A stretch of DNA of 64,000 nucleotides from positions 124,001 through 188,000 of the forward strand of contig NZ_KB893228.1 of the NCBI RefSeq assembly GCF_000374025.1, given 5' to 3'. Below are positions 48,350 to 56,879 of this stretch, piece by piece. The position numbers and the translations under genes were made by a program. The notes beneath the pieces are model-generated. The model saw only the letters and a list, made by a program, of their open reading frames with translations. It was not told the origin of the DNA and did not search any database. How positions within the stretch are numbered: position 1 is the stretch's first letter; the number at the start of each line of letters is the position of its first letter. This DNA comes from Spirosoma panaciterrae DSM 21099. GTDB taxonomy: Bacteria > Bacteroidota > Bacteroidia > Cytophagales > Spirosomataceae.

Positions 48350-50188
48350 TTACTGAACCAGTTCCTGCATCATATTCAGGCGCTTATAAACGCTGTCCTG
48401 GCTGTTGATGAGTTCGTAGTGATTACCACGCTCGATAATCCTCCCACCGTCCATAATCAGGATTTCATCGGCTTCTTTAATGGTGCTAAGTCGATGGGCA
48501 ATCACCAGCGTTGTTCGGCCTTCCATTAAATTGTTTAAGGCCTCCTGTACCGACTTTTCGGATTCGATATCCAGTGCCGACGTAGCCTCGTCCAGAATCA
48601 GAATAGATGGTTTTTTAAACACAGCGCGGGCAATGCTCAACCGTTGCCGCTGACCACCACTGAGTCGAAGTCCCCGATCACCAATGACCGTGTTGTAGCC
48701 ATCTTCCGTGTCCATGATAAAATTATGGGCATTGGCAATTTTGGCGGCTTCGATTACTTCCTCCATACTAGCCTCCGGCCGGCCGAGGGCGATGTTATTG
48801 AAAATGGTGTCATGAAACAGAATGATCTCCTGCGTCACAAAACTCATCTGTTGCCGTAGCGACTCCATGCTATAATCACGAACATCAACACCATCAATTT
48901 TTACACTACCCCGCGTTACTTCATAGAAACGGGGAATTAGATCGGCAATGGTCGATTTTCCGACACCCGAAGGTCCAACCAAGGCTATCTTCTGCCCTTT
49001 CGCAATTCGGAAATTTATGTTTTTTAAAACGGGTTTGTCGCCATATTGAAAACTGACATCCTCGAAAACTATGTCCCGCCGGAAGTTTTTCAGTTCCTGA
49101 GCTGTTGGTTTATCCTGGATTTCAATGGGTTTATCCAGCAACTCAATGATTCGTTCGCCCGCAGCCTGCCCCTGCTGAATATTCGTCAGAGCCACTACAA
49201 TCGCCTTGGCAGGGCGAATTACCTGCGAAAAAATGGCGATAAACGCAATGAACGAACTGGCCTGCAAATTGCTCTGACTGCTCAATACCAGACTACCGCC
49301 ATACACCAGAATACAGGCTACCACAAACACCCCCGATGCTTCGGAAAACGCTGGTGCCAGTTCGCGCCGTTTGAATCCTTCCAGACTGGCCTGCCGATAA
49401 AAATCATTCTCCTGGCTAAAACGTTTGAGCACAAAGCCCGTAGCATTAAATGAGCGGATAATTCGCATACCAAGCAACGTTTCATCCATCAGTGTCAGCA
49501 TCCGCCCCATCGACGACTGTACATCCTGCGCTTCCTTTTTGAGTTTCTTGGTCACAGCCGCAATGCCCACTGCCGAAATCGGAATAATGACCAGCGTAAA
49601 CAGCGTGAGTTTGACTGAAATCGCAAACAGGGCTACGAAATAGCCAATCAGCAGGTAAGGCTCCTTAAATACAACTTCGATGGAACTACCGGCCACGCTC
49701 TCAATGGCGTAGACATCACCGTTCAGCCGGGAAAGCAGATCCCCTTTATGCTCTTTGGTAAAATAACCCAGGTGTAGCGAATTGATCTTTTCAAAGAGCG
49801 CTTCCCGTAGCCGTTTTACAAGCAAGGTCCGGGCATTCAGCAAACAACGCTGGGCCAGAAACCGAAACAGATTGGTCAGCACCACCGACACCACAATCAT
49901 ACCCGCCAGGAAATAGAGCGCATGTATTGGGTTGGTCGTTTTGAACTGATAAATGAAATGGTAAAACGTATCTTTAAAATACTCGGGCGACAGGCGAAAC
50001 TCAGGCACCGTAGCATACCGGGCCGCATCGGCGGTATTGATCGGATCAAAGAGAAAATTGAGCAGAGGAATAATCAACGCAAACTGAAATACGTTGAAAA
50101 ACACCCCGATGAGGGTGAATACAAAAAATGGGATTACGAATTTTCCATAAGGCCGGGCATAGGCCATCAGCCGCCTATAAATTTTCAT
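48350..50188 (-). CDS. ABC exporter (MsbA-like, fused membrane and ATPase domains) 1
   Basis: A 612-residue half-transporter. Residues 1-330 hold six membrane segments; the ATPase domain follows with Walker A GPSGVGKST (about 404), the signature LSGGQRQRLSIARAVFKKPS (about 511) and Walker B ILILDEATSALD. It works as a homodimer and probably exports a lipid or a lipid-linked sugar, in keeping with the glycosyltransferase genes beside it, but such exporters also move drugs and peptides. It is transcribed alone, convergent with glycosyltransferase 1. Confidence 0.9.
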   Translation of the reverse strand: MKIYRRLMAYARPYGKFVIPFFVFTLIGVFFNVFQFALIIPLLNFLFDPINTADAARYATVPEFRLSPEYFKDTFYHFIYQFKTTNPIHALYFLAGMIVVSVVLTNLFRFLAQRCLLNARTLLVKRLREALFEKINSLHLGYFTKEHKGDLLSRLNGDVYAIESVAGSSIEVVFKEPYLLIGYFVALFAISVKLTLFTLVIIPISAVGIAAVTKKLKKEAQDVQSSMGRMLTLMDETLLGMRIIRSFNATGFVLKRFSQENDFYRQASLEGFKRRELAPAFSEASGVFVVACILVYGGSLVLSSQSNLQASSFIAFIAIFSQVIRPAKAIVVALTNIQQGQAAGERIIELLDKPIEIQDKPTAQELKNFRRDIVFEDVSFQYGDKPVLKNINFRIAKGQKIALVGPSGVGKSTIADLIPRFYEVTRGSVKIDGVDVRDYSMESLRQQMSFVTQEIILFHDTIFNNIALGRPEASMEEVIEAAKIANAHNFIMDTEDGYNTVIGDRGLRLSGGQRQRLSIARAVFKKPSILILDEATSALDIESEKSVQEALNNLMEGRTTLVIAHRLSTIKEADEILIMDGGRIIERGNHYELINSQDSVYKRLNMMQELVQ

Positions 50189-50471
50189 TCAGTGTGATTA
50201 CTTCTATTTCCTGTTGAGCGAATAAAAACTAATTGACCAGCAAAACATTAGCTACTCTTGGAAGTATGTTCAACTCGGCCGATTTGTCTGAACCTGTGTA
50301 TAACTAAATGCGGACTTCTAGTATGACCCCAAAACAGGGAAAAACGTTTATAGACGAGTTGGTTTTCTATAGATATTCAATAGAAACGGCCGCATGTCTT
50401 AACGGGTTCACACTAAAAAAATTAGTATACAACAAAATCCGTCTTATTTGCTCAATCGCTCATTTACTTGA

Positions 50472-51524
50472 TTAAACCAGTGATCGGTACACATTCATAT
50501 ATTTTCGGGCCGAATCTTCCCAGTTGAACTGAGCGCTATAGGCCTTTAAAGCTTCTTTCATCTCGTTGCCCGCCCGTTTGTATTGTTGCATACCGGCCAT
50601 GAAATCATGATGCATATTGTCGAAGTCCTGAAAATAAAAGGCCAGGTCTTTCCCGATTTCGGGCAGTGCTGTGTGCCTCGACAAAAACACCGGCTTGCCA
50701 ACCGACATAGCCTCCGTAACTGGCAACCCAAAACCCTCGGCCAGAGAAGGCATCACAACGGCCTGGCAATTGTGATAATACCACGACTTCTCACCTTCTG
50801 TAATTTCATTGACCAAATGCATTCGATCATCAACCTTTAGCTCAGATGCATGCTGTCGCAGAAAATGGGCATAATCCTTATCCTCGTGCCGACCCGCCAG
50901 AATCAGCTCAAGAGAGGGATTCTTTTGTAATAACGGCAAAATCTGGTGCTGATTCTTCTTCCGGGTTATTACTCCAACGTTGAACAAAAACGGAATTCTG
51001 GGCCGGTAAGAACGAGGCATCAGTACAGGCTGGTGCAGTCGGTTAGTACCGTTGTAGATTACATAGACAGGTCTATGACCAACGTTACAATGCGTTAGTA
51101 CATCGTTTTTGGTAAATTCCGAAATACAGACAACAGCATCACTGCGGTCAATATTCTGCTGCAACTGAGCCAGACAGCGAGCTTTTTTATGCGCCGGTTT
51201 GTCTTCGTGCAAAAAGTTGAGATCATGCACCGTGAGCAGTACCTTAATTTTTTTATTCCGCTGAGGCAGGTACTGTGAACTTTGGTACGTACAATGCCAG
51301 ATGTTATACTGGCTTACCGATGGCATCAGAAACTTTTGCAACGAGTGCTGAGCAATGCAGGTTGTGGAGTGCTCAAACGTCTGCCGAACATGATCTGGGA
51401 TAAAAACAGCCAATTCGTCCCGACTCATGGTATCCCGCAAGGCCTTGCCCAGATTCAGACAATAATAATACAGCCCCGTGTTGACATACTTCATTCGCTC
51501 ACAATCAAAAACGACACGCATCAT
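50472..51524 (-). CDS. GT4-family glycosyltransferase 2
   Basis: A 350-residue GT-B glycosyltransferase. It starts MMRVVFDCERMKYVNTGLYY, close to the start of the divergent neighbour at 51795, and shows RIPFLFNVGVITRKKNQHQI and MPSLAEGFGLPVTEAMSVGK (about 259-278), the E-x7-E type donor site. It probably acts in surface polysaccharide synthesis. The gene is divergent from glycosyltransferase 3, and both share the 270-bp gap 51525-51794. The gap 50189-50471 upstream of the ABC gene is without a gene. Confidence 0.88.
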   Translation of the reverse strand: MMRVVFDCERMKYVNTGLYYYCLNLGKALRDTMSRDELAVFIPDHVRQTFEHSTTCIAQHSLQKFLMPSVSQYNIWHCTYQSSQYLPQRNKKIKVLLTVHDLNFLHEDKPAHKKARCLAQLQQNIDRSDAVVCISEFTKNDVLTHCNVGHRPVYVIYNGTNRLHQPVLMPRSYRPRIPFLFNVGVITRKKNQHQILPLLQKNPSLELILAGRHEDKDYAHFLRQHASELKVDDRMHLVNEITEGEKSWYYHNCQAVVMPSLAEGFGLPVTEAMSVGKPVFLSRHTALPEIGKDLAFYFQDFDNMHHDFMAGMQQYKRAGNEMKEALKAYSAQFNWEDSARKYMNVYRSLV

Positions 51525-51794
51525 ACGACAAACCCTCCTAACGTTGAGAAACTGATTGAAACATTTTATAACTGACCACCTACTTTAACCGTTATATTAA
51601 CACTACGCAGGTTATATGGCCTGTATGAACAAACCCTGGCCTTCAATTGAGGCAATTCAGTAAGAAACTGCGAAAGAGGTGTAAGTGGTGCAACGAAGGG
51701 TTTAGTATTAACGGTACGGGTTGATAGGGGTTAATGTTGCATAAAACGCAAAAAAGCGATTGTGCGGCCCTGATGCAATCCTCTTTTTCAACGT

Positions 51795-52868
51795 ATGTCC
51801 CGTATTATCTTTGACTGCAACCTGATGAAATTTCCCCATTCTGGCCTGTATCATTACTGCCAGAATCTGGGTGAGCATATCAATAAGCAACTGGTTGAAA
51901 CCGATCAGCCACACATGCGGATGTACTTACCCCCCCGCAAAAAACTGGCCCTTCATCCACGGCCCTACCACCTGATCGAACAGAAGTGGCATAAACTGAT
52001 TCAGCCGTTTCTGCTCAAATGCCGGGTATGGCATGCGCCGTTTCAGTCGGGACGAATATTACCCGATAAAAAGCGCTTCCCCCATCTGAAAGTCGTGCTG
52101 ACCATCCACGATCTGAACGTACTTCATGAAGGCAAGCCTGAGCATGTTCAGCAGAAAAGTATGGCCCATACCCAATCGTTGATCGACCAGAGCGACGCCA
52201 TTATCTGCATTTCTGAATTTACCAAAAGCGATGTATTGACCCATTGCACGGTTGGCGACAAGCCTGTTCATGTCATCCATAACGGTGTCAACAAACGGCC
52301 AGCTTGCGTACAGCCAGAAGAAGGCCTGTATCAACCCGATCGGGAATTTATTCTGGGCATAGGCTATCTGAACAAAAAGAAGAACTTCCATGTACTGTTG
52401 CCTCTGTTGCAATCAAATCCTGACCTTGAACTGATCGTTGTCGGCTGCCACGACGACCCCGATTATGTAGCTGCCATGTGGCAACAGGCACAGCAGTTGG
52501 GCGTTGCCAATCGACTACATCTGCCTGGTACTGTATCAGAATCGGCTAAAATCTGGTATTTGCAGCATTGTAAAGCGCTGGTGCATCCTTCGCTGGCTGA
52601 AGGGTTTGGCCTGACTGTCATCGAAGCCATGCAGTTTGGCAAGCCGGTTTTTCTATCGACCCGTACTTCACTGCCCGAAGTGGGGGGCGATGCGGCTTTC
52701 TACTTCCCAAACTTTGAAGCTGACACAATACAGGAAACCTTTCAACAGGGAATACTAGCGGCCCAATGCCCCCAGCGAAAAGCAGCCATTCTCCAAAATG
52801 CGGCTCGTTTCAATTGGGAAAACAGTGCTCAGCAATACCTGTCTGTTTACCACTCCCTCGCTGGTTAA
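51795..52868 (+). CDS. GT4-family glycosyltransferase 3
   Basis: A 357-residue glycosyltransferase, paralog of gene 50472: MSRIIFDCNLMKFPHSGLYH, VVLTIHDLNVLHEGKPEH, ICISEFTKSDVLTHCTVGDK and VHPSLAEGFGLTVIEAMQFG (about 272-291) have counterparts in order in the neighbour. The pair is head to head and probably comes from an inverted duplication. It may use a different sugar from glycosyltransferase 2. The downstream glycosidase-like gene starts 83 bp after its stop on the same strand. Confidence 0.88.
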   Translation: MSRIIFDCNLMKFPHSGLYHYCQNLGEHINKQLVETDQPHMRMYLPPRKKLALHPRPYHLIEQKWHKLIQPFLLKCRVWHAPFQSGRILPDKKRFPHLKVVLTIHDLNVLHEGKPEHVQQKSMAHTQSLIDQSDAIICISEFTKSDVLTHCTVGDKPVHVIHNGVNKRPACVQPEEGLYQPDREFILGIGYLNKKKNFHVLLPLLQSNPDLELIVVGCHDDPDYVAAMWQQAQQLGVANRLHLPGTVSESAKIWYLQHCKALVHPSLAEGFGLTVIEAMQFGKPVFLSTRTSLPEVGGDAAFYFPNFEADTIQETFQQGILAAQCPQRKAAILQNAARFNWENSAQQYLSVYHSLAG

Positions 52869-52951
52869 TCTTACATTCAGAGCGATTAGAAAACCCTATA
52901 CTGCCTGCTTTATCTTACCTGTTGGTGCGCATTATCAAACGTTTCCATTGG

Positions 52952-55138
52952 ATGAGAGCTTTTTTCTATACGTTCTATTGCTGTCTGTTAGTAACCCTGG
53001 GGTTTTCCCAAGTCCAGAAATTACCTGTTTATCAACCGAAACCCGTTACAGCCGACTGGCTTATTGCGCCTGTCGGTCAGAAAGCAGGGGTGTATCAGGC
53101 CAACAAGGGCAAAGAGATCGTATTGGCCAATGGCTTACTGGCGCGTCGATTCCGTATAAGCCCTAACCTCGCTACAGTCGATTATAAAAACCTGACTACG
53201 GGCGAGCAGTTTGTTCGCTCCGTACGGCCCGAAGCCATACTGGTTCTGAATGGCAAAACCTACCGGGTTGGCGGCTTATATGGACAGAAAGAACACGCCT
53301 ATTTACGCGAGGAATGGGTGGATGAGTTTACAGCCGACCCAGCTGATTTTCAATTCAAAACGTTTACGGTATCACCCATAAAGCCCTACCTGAACTGGCA
53401 GCCGCGCACCTGGACTCTGAATCGAAATCAGCCCACAGGACAGGAACTGCAACTGGTATTTACCTCCAATGCGCCCGAATTGAAAGGTATTGACATAACG
53501 GTCCACTACGCCCTGTACGATGGAATCCCCAGCCTCTGCAAATGGGTAACCCTCAATAATACATCCGCATCGGCCATCCACATCAATCAGATAATCAGCG
53601 AAATACTGGCGACTCCCGAAGAAGAGTCGGCCGTTGTGGGGAAGCCCGAGCAAATGAAAAAACCGCAGCGAATCTACGTTGAAAACAACTTTGCGTTCAA
53701 CAACGCCATGCGCTACGACCTCTCCGATCAGGCCACGCACTGGCATACCGACTCGCTCTATACATCGCAGGTCAATTACAACTACGAAACTCCCTGTCTG
53801 CTGGAAGTGTACCCAACTGTTGGGGTGGGTATTGATCTGGCACCTGCGCAGCAGTACACCTCCATCCGTACCCATGAACTGCTGCTCGATTCGTATGATC
53901 GCGAACGCAACGGGCTGGCTCGTCGGCGTTTTTATCAGGCCGTAACCCCCTGGACGACGCAAAACCCGATTTTTATGCACCTGGTCAGTACGGAACCCGC
54001 CGTTGTCAAAAACATCATCGACCAATGCAAAGAAACGGGCTACGAACTGGTGATTCTGAGTTTTGGCAGTAAGCTCAACATGGAAGATACGAGCCAGGCC
54101 AATATCCAGAAATTCAAAGCTCTGGCCGACTATGCGCACAGCAAAGGGATTCTGCTGGGTGGTTACTCGCTCTTTAGCAGCCGCCGAATCGACGACGAAA
54201 ATGATGTGATTGACCCAAAAACTGGCCTGCCCGACAAAGGGGCATTCTTCGGTCATGCGCCCTGCCTGGCGAGTCAGTGGGGCATTCGTTACCTGAATAG
54301 TCTCAAAAAATTCATCTCCGAAACAGGCTTTGATCTGCTGGAGCACGACGGTCCCTATCCTGGCGATGTGTGTGCATCCACCAAACATCCCGGCCATAAA
54401 GGTCTGGACGATTCGCAGTGGGTACAGATGGAGATGCAAAAAGGCTTTTATCGATTCCTGAACGAGCGGGGCGTTTACATCAATGCGCCCGACTGGTACT
54501 TTATGGATGGCACCAACAAGATTGCCCTGGGCTATCGGGAAGTCAATTTCTCCCTTTCACGCGAACAGCAAAAATTGCTGAACCGGCAGAATATTTTCGA
54601 CGGAACCTGGGAAAAAACGTCGACAATGAGTTGGGGGTTTGTACCGCTCACCAAATACCAGGGGGGCGGCCCCGAAGCCGTTCTGGAACCACTCAGCGAG
54701 CATCTGGCCGATTATGAACAGCTTATGATGCAGTATTATGGCGCGGGAGTTCAGGCTTGTTATCGGGGCCCTCGCCTGTACGATACCGAAGCCACCAAAC
54801 AAACCGTCAAACGTGTAATCGACTGGTATAAAAAGTATCGTCTTATCCTGAACTCCGACCTGATTCACCTGCGACGACCCGACGGTCGCGACTGGGACGG
54901 TATCCTGCACGTGAACCCAACCGCTAAAGAAAAAGGACTGGTTATGTTGTTCAACCCCCTAAAAACCAAACTAACCAGAACCATCAAAATACCCCTGTAC
55001 TACACGGGCCTTCACCAAACCGCCCAGATCAGGCAGGGTGAGGGCAAAGCCAAAACCTATGCCTTAAATCGACAATACGAAGTCGAACTACCTGTTACAA
55101 TTGAACCCGAAAGCTATGCTTGGTGGGTTATTGAATGA
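52952..55138 (+). CDS. exported glycosidase-like protein (GH36/clan GH-D-like)
   Basis: A 728-residue protein with a signal peptide (about 1-20, ending LGFSQ). Residues 30-320 form a beta-sandwich-like domain (LANGLLARRFRISPNLATVD), followed by a TIM barrel with CKETGYELVILSFGSKLNMED (outline), HSKGILLGGYSLFSSRR and FDLLEHDGPYPGDVC, where the Asp in HDGPYP is placed like the nucleophile of alpha-galactosidase-type (clan GH-D) enzymes. The C-terminal beta domain ends in YEVELPVTIEPESYAWWVIE. The sugar is unknown. I start at ATG 52952 because of the signal peptide; the frame is open upstream to 52766. Confidence 0.65.
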   Translation: MRAFFYTFYCCLLVTLGFSQVQKLPVYQPKPVTADWLIAPVGQKAGVYQANKGKEIVLANGLLARRFRISPNLATVDYKNLTTGEQFVRSVRPEAILVLNGKTYRVGGLYGQKEHAYLREEWVDEFTADPADFQFKTFTVSPIKPYLNWQPRTWTLNRNQPTGQELQLVFTSNAPELKGIDITVHYALYDGIPSLCKWVTLNNTSASAIHINQIISEILATPEEESAVVGKPEQMKKPQRIYVENNFAFNNAMRYDLSDQATHWHTDSLYTSQVNYNYETPCLLEVYPTVGVGIDLAPAQQYTSIRTHELLLDSYDRERNGLARRRFYQAVTPWTTQNPIFMHLVSTEPAVVKNIIDQCKETGYELVILSFGSKLNMEDTSQANIQKFKALADYAHSKGILLGGYSLFSSRRIDDENDVIDPKTGLPDKGAFFGHAPCLASQWGIRYLNSLKKFISETGFDLLEHDGPYPGDVCASTKHPGHKGLDDSQWVQMEMQKGFYRFLNERGVYINAPDWYFMDGTNKIALGYREVNFSLSREQQKLLNRQNIFDGTWEKTSTMSWGFVPLTKYQGGGPEAVLEPLSEHLADYEQLMMQYYGAGVQACYRGPRLYDTEATKQTVKRVIDWYKKYRLILNSDLIHLRRPDGRDWDGILHVNPTAKEKGLVMLFNPLKTKLTRTIKIPLYYTGLHQTAQIRQGEGKAKTYALNRQYEVELPVTIEPESYAWWVIE

Positions 55139-55643
55139 TCGCAAACCGTTCACCATCTTCTTCCGACTCATTGAGTGACTCATGGTAAGCGATGATCTGA
55201 TAAAGCACCTCTACGGCGGTCGCGAAGTTGTCTTCACCGACCAGGGTTTTGTAGGTATCAGTCAGTTTCTTCTGTTCTTTTTTAGCCGTTAGCAACAGCT
55301 TTTGCCCTTCTTTGGTCAGCATGATCCTGGAACTACGCCCATCGCGTTTGCTTCGCTCCGTCGTGATTAATCCTTCAGCTTCCATTTCTTTTACGGTTCG
55401 GCTCATGGCCTGTTTGGGCTGCATGGCTCGCCGGGCGAGTTCCTGATTTGTAATCCCATTTAGGCTGATATTGGTCAAAAAACGCATAAAGGAGGTTTTG
55501 AACGGCATATCGGTTTTCTCGTTCATGGCTCGCTGCATCCACAAATCAGACAGACGCTTCATTACTGCAATCAGCCGCCCCCAATTGCGGTCGTTATCCT
55601 GCATGTGATCGACCAACTCTTTTTCCAGCTTCTTTTTCTTCAT
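55128..55643 (-). CDS. MarR-family regulator
   Basis: A 171-residue winged-helix regulator: ISLNGITNQELARRAMQPKQ (about 57-76) and TVKEMEAEGLITTERSKRDG RSS, then the wing RIMLTKEGQKLL. The N-terminus is a lysine-rich helix (MKKKKLEKELVDHMQD). It overlaps the end of the glycosidase-like gene by 11 bp. It is divergent from the VOC gene, and two direct repeats lie between them, so it probably controls that gene and itself. The inducer is unknown. Confidence 0.85.
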   Translation of the reverse strand: MKKKKLEKELVDHMQDNDRNWGRLIAVMKRLSDLWMQRAMNEKTDMPFKTSFMRFLTNISLNGITNQELARRAMQPKQAMSRTVKEMEAEGLITTERSKRDGRSSRIMLTKEGQKLLLTAKKEQKKLTDTYKTLVGEDNFATAVEVLYQIIAYHESLNESEEDGERFAIIQ

Positions 55644-55681
55644 CCGGTCAAGTATTTTTCAACAAATATATAGCGAAAAAT

Positions 55682-55728
55682 ATAGTCAACAATGATTACC
55701 AAATAGTCAACAAATAGGACTAATTTTG
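55682..55728. promoter_or_regulatory. MarR-type direct repeats and VOC promoter
   Basis: ATAGTCAACA occurs at 55682-55691 and 55703-55712, a direct repeat with a 21-bp period. TAATTTTG at 55721-55728 is a perfect -7 element for the VOC gene. On the minus strand TATATTTG near 55671-55664 is a perfect -7 element for the MarR gene. The repeats sit between the two promoters, as expected for an autoregulated operator. Confidence 0.55.
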
Positions 55729-55797
55729 CCTGACGATAGAATTCCAAGGACTATCCATACAGTTCTAGTAATAATCAAAACTCTATACATCAATACA

Positions 55798-56172
55798 ATG
55801 GCACTTAAACATTTAAATCTGGCGGTTCCCGATGTAGCGCAAACCAAAGCCTTTTTTGAAACCTATTTCGGCTTTCAATGCCAGGAAGTAAAAGGCGATA
55901 ATGTAATCGCTATTCTGGAAGATCAGGATGGTTTTATCCTGTCAATCAGCAATTTTTCAAAAAACGAAGTCCCGCAGTACCCTGCTGATTTTCACGTTGG
56001 CTTTTTGCAGAATACGCCCGAACAGGTTATGGCAATCTATCAAACCATGAAAGCCGATGGTATTGCTGTCGGTAAAGAACCTAAACACTACGGCGGTCGT
56101 GGCACCCTGTCTTTTTACGTTGAAGCACCCGGTAAGGTGTTGATTGAAGTGCTGTGTGTGATGAGCAGCTAG
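55798..56172 (+). CDS. VOC-family (glyoxalase/extradiol dioxygenase fold) protein
   Basis: A 124-residue VOC protein: MALKHLNLAVPDVAQTKAFF with His5, FHVGFLQ near 67 and VLIEVLCV at the end with Glu, the metal-ligand pattern of the glyoxalase fold. Family members include glyoxalase I, fosfomycin or bleomycin resistance proteins and dioxygenases. Regulation by the divergent MarR gene suggests a stress- or drug-response role, but no substrate can be named. The start at 55798 follows the -7 element by 70 bp. Confidence 0.82.
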   Translation: MALKHLNLAVPDVAQTKAFFETYFGFQCQEVKGDNVIAILEDQDGFILSISNFSKNEVPQYPADFHVGFLQNTPEQVMAIYQTMKADGIAVGKEPKHYGGRGTLSFYVEAPGKVLIEVLCVMSS

Positions 56173-56267
56173 CCAGGAAACGACCTTTAGCTAAATCGAC
56201 ACTTGTCAGGTTAGGGAGTTTTGGCCCGAATACGTACTTTGGTTTAGAAATTACTCCTCCCCTACCG

Positions 56268-56795
56268 ATGCCTCAACTCGACCAGCTTTTAGCCGAAGTA
56301 GCCGCAGCCCGCACGCAATACATAACCCAAGTAGGTAAACTAACCGAAGCGCAGGCGCAATGGAAGCCCTCACCTGATGTATGGAATGCGGTCGATAACA
56401 CCGAACACCTATACTGGGCCGAACATGGCGGCATCTGGGGTATGTGGCGAGCCTTTCACGCCAAACAAGCGGGCAAACCCATCTGGGAAGGCGAACTGAT
56501 TAACAAAGGCTTAACGGCCGACGAAATTGTAGCGCGTACCTGGCGCGAGAAAGAACAGGTGCCGGCCATCGCAGCCCCTCGTATGGGTGGTTCGCTGACG
56601 TTTTGGTTATCGGCGCTGGCCAGCCTGCAACAACCGCTGACTGATCTGGCCAACGCTTTAGAAGGCGAGGATTTAGAAACAATTATTCACCCCCACGTTC
56701 TATCCGGGCCCTTAGACATCCCCCAACGCTTCCAGTTTCTCCGCTTCCACATCGACCGTCACAGGAATCAGGTTATGGCCTTGGGGCTGGTTTAG
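56268..56795 (+). CDS. DinB-like (DinB/YfiT) metal-dependent protein
   Basis: A 175-residue four-helix-bundle protein of the DinB group. The metal-binding His are in DNTEHLYWAEHGG (about 42-54) and FHIDRHRNQVMALG (about 159-172), the usual three-His pattern. Known relatives are thiol transferases (bacillithiol or mycothiol S-transferases), but most have no known role. I start at ATG 56268; the frame from 56154 overlaps the VOC gene end. It is on the same strand just after the VOC gene and may be co-transcribed. Confidence 0.75.
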   Translation: MPQLDQLLAEVAAARTQYITQVGKLTEAQAQWKPSPDVWNAVDNTEHLYWAEHGGIWGMWRAFHAKQAGKPIWEGELINKGLTADEIVARTWREKEQVPAIAAPRMGGSLTFWLSALASLQQPLTDLANALEGEDLETIIHPHVLSGPLDIPQRFQFLRFHIDRHRNQVMALGLV

Positions 56796-56879
56796 ATTGT
56801 AATAATATACAAAACGAATCAGGCGAAGATACCAAACTATCTCCGCCCGACCGTAAACTGGAAACCAAAAACTGTCTTA

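Noticed and set aside
51495..51524. A TGTCGTTTTT sequence on the minus strand that resembles the AraC box
   Set aside because: It lies inside the first codons of glycosyltransferase 2 (MRVVFDCE), the T-run is followed by GATTGTG, not by ACCACC, and no -7 element follows at 38 bp.
53372..54439. A 355-codon open frame on the minus strand
   Set aside because: It is antisense to the glycosidase-like gene, lacks a plausible fold, and is explained by the codon bias of the real gene.
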